Shown one piece after another: positions 60,256-64,000 of a stretch of 64,000 nucleotides of DNA. The position numbers and the translations under genes were made by a program. The first letter of the stretch is position 1. Each line of letters opens with the position of its first letter. The notes under the pieces are model-generated. The model was not told the DNA's origin. It did not search any database and saw only the letters and a list, made by a program, of their open reading frames with translations. This stretch comes from Phragmites australis (taxonomy: Eukaryota; Streptophyta; Magnoliopsida; Poales; Poaceae), in contig NC_084924.1 in assembly GCF_958298935.1 (NCBI RefSeq), positions 15,845,819 to 15,909,818 on the forward strand, read 5' to 3'.

Positions 60256-61780
60256 TATAAGAACCCATTCTTAGATCTCTTATCGCTCATGTATCAGTCC
60301 CTGGATCAAGTAGCTAATACACATAGTATCATAATTATAGCTTCACAGTCATACATAGTATATAGAAGTATTATGGTTATAGAGTACAAAAGATCTTCAA
60401 ACCATATTGTATATTACAAACCTGGCCTAACGGCCATCAAAAGCACATCAGAACATGTACCAAAGCCACAGGTAGATAGGGTACAAACGTGATTACTAAA
60501 CTACTCATTCATGGCTCCATCTCCAACAAAGTTGACATCATCTTTCTCATCTAAATGATAGCAAAAATGAGTACAAAAGGTACTCATTAAGTTCTATACT
60601 ACTTAAAGGTGTTGATAGATGAATAAAGGATAATTCAAGGATAAGGCTTTATGGAGCGTAAAGCAGTTTATGTGTGTATCCAATCATATTCCCTACTATT
60701 AACTTTTGAAAATAGTGTAAACAAGGTACAAGGTATATTTGGGGGTTTTCCGTCCTGAGAGGGGCTACATCTCTCCATAGTCCCTATCATTTTATTTGGT
60801 GTACCACTAGTACCACACAGCTCTTGACAGACTGAGCCAGCAATCTCATCACACAGACATCTAGTTCACACAATCACTCATCAAGGATACGCACGCCCTT
60901 AGTCTAACCAAGTGAGGTCAGTGCTTTATATGTCCATGACCAGGGACACAACTGTTCGAATATTTTTACACTCTGCATAGGTTGTACACTGTACTCACGC
61001 AATATGTTCAGCCTCCATCTGTCGCAAGCGAAGGAACGAATCATACCGAGACACTTCAATCACCTTCCGTTGCTGGGCAACTACTTTGAGACACGTCAAG
61101 TACTAGAGGCATCGTACCTAATGCCAGATCTCAGGCTTTTGCCGATCAGGCAACACCTAATCAAAGGGCCATGTAGTCACTTGCATCCTCGTTGCTCACT
61201 GCCCTCCTAGTAGAATGTCCAGCTTGGTTGGGAGGAAGAAAGGTTAAGTCATGCCCATACAGGACGCATAGTTGAACAGTGATGTGGGTCCCACTACATA
61301 GTGCCCATATGGGCTCATTGTACAGTGCCCCTGTGGGGCCACTATACAGTACTAGCTGGGTAGGGCTAGGCTAGACCGGACCTGGGCCGGACTGGGGAGG
61401 TCCAAGGTGCATAGAAGGTTTTCTTGCCCATAATTAAGGAAATGGCCCGTGGTCATCAACAGTTTGGGCAAGGTCAGTGAGCAGCCTCAGGTGGGCTGCG
61501 CTAATAGGCCAGCCCATCTAATGGGCCTAGCCGTGGCCTACTCTTCTGGGCCGCACGGACACAGAAAAAGGCATGTGCGGCGCGTGTGCATGCAACGTGC
61601 GTGCGTGTGGATTCACCAGGACAAGGTGGAGCAGCGACGGAGACCCGAGGGTGGTTTATGGTGGCGCGTTGCCAGAAAACTCGATGGCACTGGCTTAAAG
61701 GTCGATGGGTTAGCAAGGGAAGCCACGGTCGGGGATCCACATGGGTGCACGAACCCATTTTGGGGGTTGATGATGGTAAG
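60256..61780 (-). repeat. E3 5' LTR, partial
   Basis: It follows the 3' LTR from its start (TATAAGAACCC for TGTAAGAACCC). At about 61275 it jumps over some 840 bp of the other copy, and it stops at 61780 where another element enters. The GTACAGTG-type motif array appears at 61283-61355. Confidence 0.8.
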
Positions 61781-62655
61781 TGTTAGAGGGTTAACTCCTA
61801 TCGCAGGGATCCTGAGGGACCCATTTTTGAGATTCGGCCGGGGGATGATCCTGAATATGTTTGCATTTTTGAGAATGCAGTAAATGCACTGGAGGGATTT
61901 TTAGAAAGGTTCGGGCCGCACTGAGCGTAATAGCCTACTCCTGTGTGGATGCTATAAATGCCCTGAGGATGTCTCTCAGGAATGTGCTGGTTACAAGAAT
62001 GTCTGTCTATCCTAGAGCTTTGGGCTCCTTGTTCTTCGGTGGTCTCAGCTTCTATGCTTGTACGAAGATGTTCTTCAGTCTCTAAGCAAGTGTCTGAGAG
62101 TTCAAGCGTTCTTCTATTCTAGGTTAACTCTGATTCACCTTGTTTTGTCCGTGCCCGCCGGCTCCTTAAATACTCGCCGATGGTAGCGTGCCCCGAAAGG
62201 GAGGGCATGAGTTCCAAGGCGCCATAAATGGAAAGGCAGTCATCATGGCCTCTGCGTGAAGTGACGGGGGGTTGAAAATGCGCCCCCGCCCGGTCTTCGG
62301 TCGTCATAATAGCGCTAGCAATGGGCGCCGTGGAGAGGGCCCACCGGGCAGCCACAGAGCGGCCCGGTGTGCCTGTTCGGTCTTCTATGCCTGCCACAGC
62401 AGGGCAGCAGGTGGGGCGCCTCGGGCCTCGTGACGCCATCCTGAGGCGCCCCGAATGACGCGGGATGGGACCCGTGCATTAAATGTCCCCACACCCTTCT
62501 GCCAGAATATGGCAGGGACTGACACCGATCGTGGCAGGGGCAGTTGGAGGTGACACGCCACGCGCGCTCTTAAATGCAGCATCGGGCCTTTCACTGGCTG
62601 ACACCTCATCACTAGACCTCTGTGGGGGCCACCGACGAAGGACTCCTTGGACCGT

Positions 62656-63041
62656 CGAGGAACCGAGTGCTCGGGGGTCACTGTTCACCTCCCCGAGCAC
62701 TCTCTCCTGGGAACGCCCTTTCTTGGTCCTCGGGGAACCGAGTGCTCGGGGGCCACTGTTCACGGCCCCGAGCACTCTCTCCCGGAACTACCTTCCTTGG
62801 GTCCTCGGGGTACTCGGGTGCTCGGGGGTCACTGTTCACCTCCCCAAGTACTCTCTTCCCGGTACTTGGCTTTCCTAGTCATTAGGAGACTTAGGTGCTC
62901 GGGGGTCACTGTTCACCTCCCCGAGCACTCTCTTCCCGGTCACTTGGTCTTCGCAGATCATCGGGGAACCCGGGTACTCGGGGACCACTGTTCGTGGCCC
63001 CGAGCGCCCTCTCCCGGGACTTAGTCTTTTCGTACCTCGCG
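62656..63041 (+). repeat. Five ~77-bp tandem units, each a hairpin
   Basis: Each unit contains GAGTGCTCGGGG, then about 14 nt (GTCACTGTTCACCT), then CCCCGAGCACTC, i.e. 12-bp perfect arms in unit 1 (62665-62702) and unit 2 (62740-62777). Units 3 to 5 keep the layout with arm mismatches. The period is 75-79 bp. Frames in all phases here are repeat artefacts. Confidence 0.88.
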
Positions 63042-63506
63042 GAGGTGAACCCCGTGGGAAGGCGACACGTGGCGGACTGCTGGCCTGGCCTCGGGATTTG
63101 GGGACCCCTGGTTCCTGATTCACCGACAGCAGCCCCCGGGCCCATTGGCAGGCGATGGCCCAGAGACTGCGGATGGGGCCTTCGTCGTCATCGAGGCCGA
63201 ACCCAGCACCGACGCCACGTGGCGTGCTTTTAGGCGCTGGTCTCTCCGGCCCAGGTTTTTGGTACGGCCCAATGGGGAGCCGAACGGACGCACGTCCGGC
63301 CGAATCTTGAGGCGCATGATAACGAGGTGGGCAGCGCGTGATAACGAGGCAGGCGGCGTGCGTGGCAACCGCGCAGATAGAGGATAGTGCGCTTGGCAAC
63401 CGCTGACAACCGCGCGGCCCGAGGGAGATTCGCCTGGCGGTTGCGTCGGCCGAGGAAGTTGTCTCACCGAGCACGCCGCGGCAGGCGACGTTTGAATTCC
63501 CTGGGG

Positions 63507-63514
63507 TATAAAAA
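63507..63514 (+). promoter_or_regulatory. TATA box ahead of the PF04195-like ORF
   Basis: TATAAAAA followed by GGGGGAAGGG, 157 bp before the ATG at 63671. The distance suits transcription from about 63540. Confidence 0.65.
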
Positions 63515-63670
63515 GGGGGAAGGGAGCGAACCACCCCCACTTTATGCCATCTTTGCGATCAAGTCTTCTCCTTATTCTTCTTCCTTGCGCTCCTGAGCTC
63601 TCGCCCTCCCTTAGGCGATCAGCACACCTTTCTTCCCCCTCCGTCCCAACACATCCCCCACCCCGACACA

Positions 63671-64000
63671 ATGCCAAGAGTGGGAGGTAGCCACCGCGAC
63701 AAGACACCCGATAGTGTGCTGCCAGAGTCCCGGTTTGTCAACAAGGAGGCGGCGGACAGAGTGCGGAAGATGATGGTGCCCGAAGGCCAGCGGGAGGCCT
63801 CGGTGGTGAGGCCGGCGAGCTTCCCGCCGGTCACGAACCGGCCGAAGCGGATCGTCATCTTCGGCTCATTCGTGGCGGCCGGGCTGGTGCCGCCTTTCTC
63901 CACCTTCTTCCTCCAGATCCTCGACACATTCGGGATCCAACTGGCGCACCTCAGCCCGAACTCGGGTTGTCATCCTAGCGATCTTCGCACATTTTTGCAA
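63671..64000 (+). CDS. N-terminus of 'putative gypsy-type transposon' (Transposase_28-like) protein, partial
   Basis: An open frame of 110 codons from an ATG to the window edge. After a hydrophilic start, RPKRIVIFGSFVAAGLVPPF and STFFLQILDTFGIQLAHLSP resemble the conserved start of the grass 'putative gypsy-type transposon' domain (PF04195), common in plant retrotransposons. At S-G-C-H (about 63962-63970) the frame loses similarity, while the next frame reads VVILAIFAHFC, the expected continuation. One extra G in the GGG there would explain it, so this copy probably has a frameshift. The rest lies outside the window. Confidence 0.6.
   Translation, partial: MPRVGGSHRDKTPDSVLPESRFVNKEAADRVRKMMVPEGQREASVVRPASFPPVTNRPKRIVIFGSFVAAGLVPPFSTFFLQILDTFGIQLAHLSPNSGCHPSDLRTFLQ

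Larger units (their letters stand above)
37433..61780 (-). mobile_element. E3: old Ty3/gypsy chromovirus carrying several nested insertions
   Basis: The 3' LTR is at 37433-41359. The polypurine tract follows, then gag-pol remnants in two pieces, then the remnant of the PBS (60245-60251) and a partial 5' LTR (60256-61780). Into this have gone a solo LTR, a SIRE-like copia element and an antisense LTR fragment, and the 5' LTR is itself cut by another element at 61781. The coding frames are decayed, with only the chromovirus order of domains recognisable. The outer right end is not in the window. Confidence 0.82.
61781..64000 (+). mobile_element. 5' part of a further LTR-type element (PF04195-like), runs off the window
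   Basis: The E3 LTR is interrupted at TGTTAGAGGG, an LTR-style TG start, and GTAAG (61776-61780) would be its left target site. The sequence is GC-rich, unlike its surroundings, and contains a hairpin-repeat array, a TATA box and an ORF. No PBS is recognised between TATA box and ORF, so whether the ORF is inside a very long LTR or after it is open. Confidence 0.65.

Noticed and set aside
62479..63707. Long overlapping frames on both strands in GC-rich DNA
   Set aside because: High GC content and the 77-bp hairpin repeats remove stops from most frames; no frame shows domain-like composition before 63671.

Overview
The window looks like nuclear DNA of a grass (Poaceae, probably panicoid). It is almost entirely nested transposable elements: Ty3/gypsy chromoviruses, Ty1/copia elements, a plant L1-type LINE and CACTA-type DNA transposons. 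Very long LTRs, initiator-Met-tRNA primer-binding sites and clustered Trp/Gln-to-stop changes (as expected from decay of methylated cytosines) fit plant heterochromatin. I find no host gene I would defend. The species cannot be fixed from sequence reading alone.

Layout. (1) 284-10198: a complete, very young minus-strand chromovirus (E1) with 3237-bp LTRs that look identical and a perfect 5-bp target-site duplication (GAGGT). Its single ORF fuses gag and protease to the C-terminal half of integrase; RT, RNase H and the integrase N-terminus are missing, so it is non-autonomous. Its leader carries a dense series of stem-loops. (2) 10612-19398: an older, decayed minus-strand chromovirus (E2) with a truncated left LTR, a full right LTR, ruined gag-pol and an extra cysteine-rich leader ORF. 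(3) 19399-21966: an LTR-like fragment, followed by a foldback-like AT-rich repeat block (21967-23280). (4) 24479-27160: a 5'-truncated LINE. (5) 27243-33900: a tandem array of ~142-bp tRNA-like units, split by a non-autonomous CACTA element (27383-28272, TSD CTA) and by a decayed copia element (28459-33842). (6) 33848-37432: sequence with CACTA-like subterminal motifs and two minisatellites, no clear gene. (7) 37433-61780: a large, old minus-strand chromovirus (E3) that has received a solo LTR (41389-42260, TSD TCTTC), a full SIRE/Maximus-like copia element (45109-55034) and an antisense LTR fragment (about 57546-60244) joined inside its primer-binding site. (8) 61781-64000: the 5' part of another plus-strand element, with a hairpin-repeat array, a TATA box and the start of an ORF resembling the 'putative gypsy-type transposon' domain (Transposase_28).

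How it works together. The elements form a relative insertion history: E3 is older than the solo LTR, the SIRE copia and the 61781 element lodged in it; the tRNA-like array is older than the CACTA and copia insertions; E1 is the most recent event. E1 must borrow RT, RNase H and functional integrase from an autonomous relative. The most interesting signals are the E1 leader structures, the extra ORF in the E2 leader, a GC-rich 'CTGTTCACC...CGAGCAC' motif amplified independently in two element types, and the head-to-head LTR junction at 60245.
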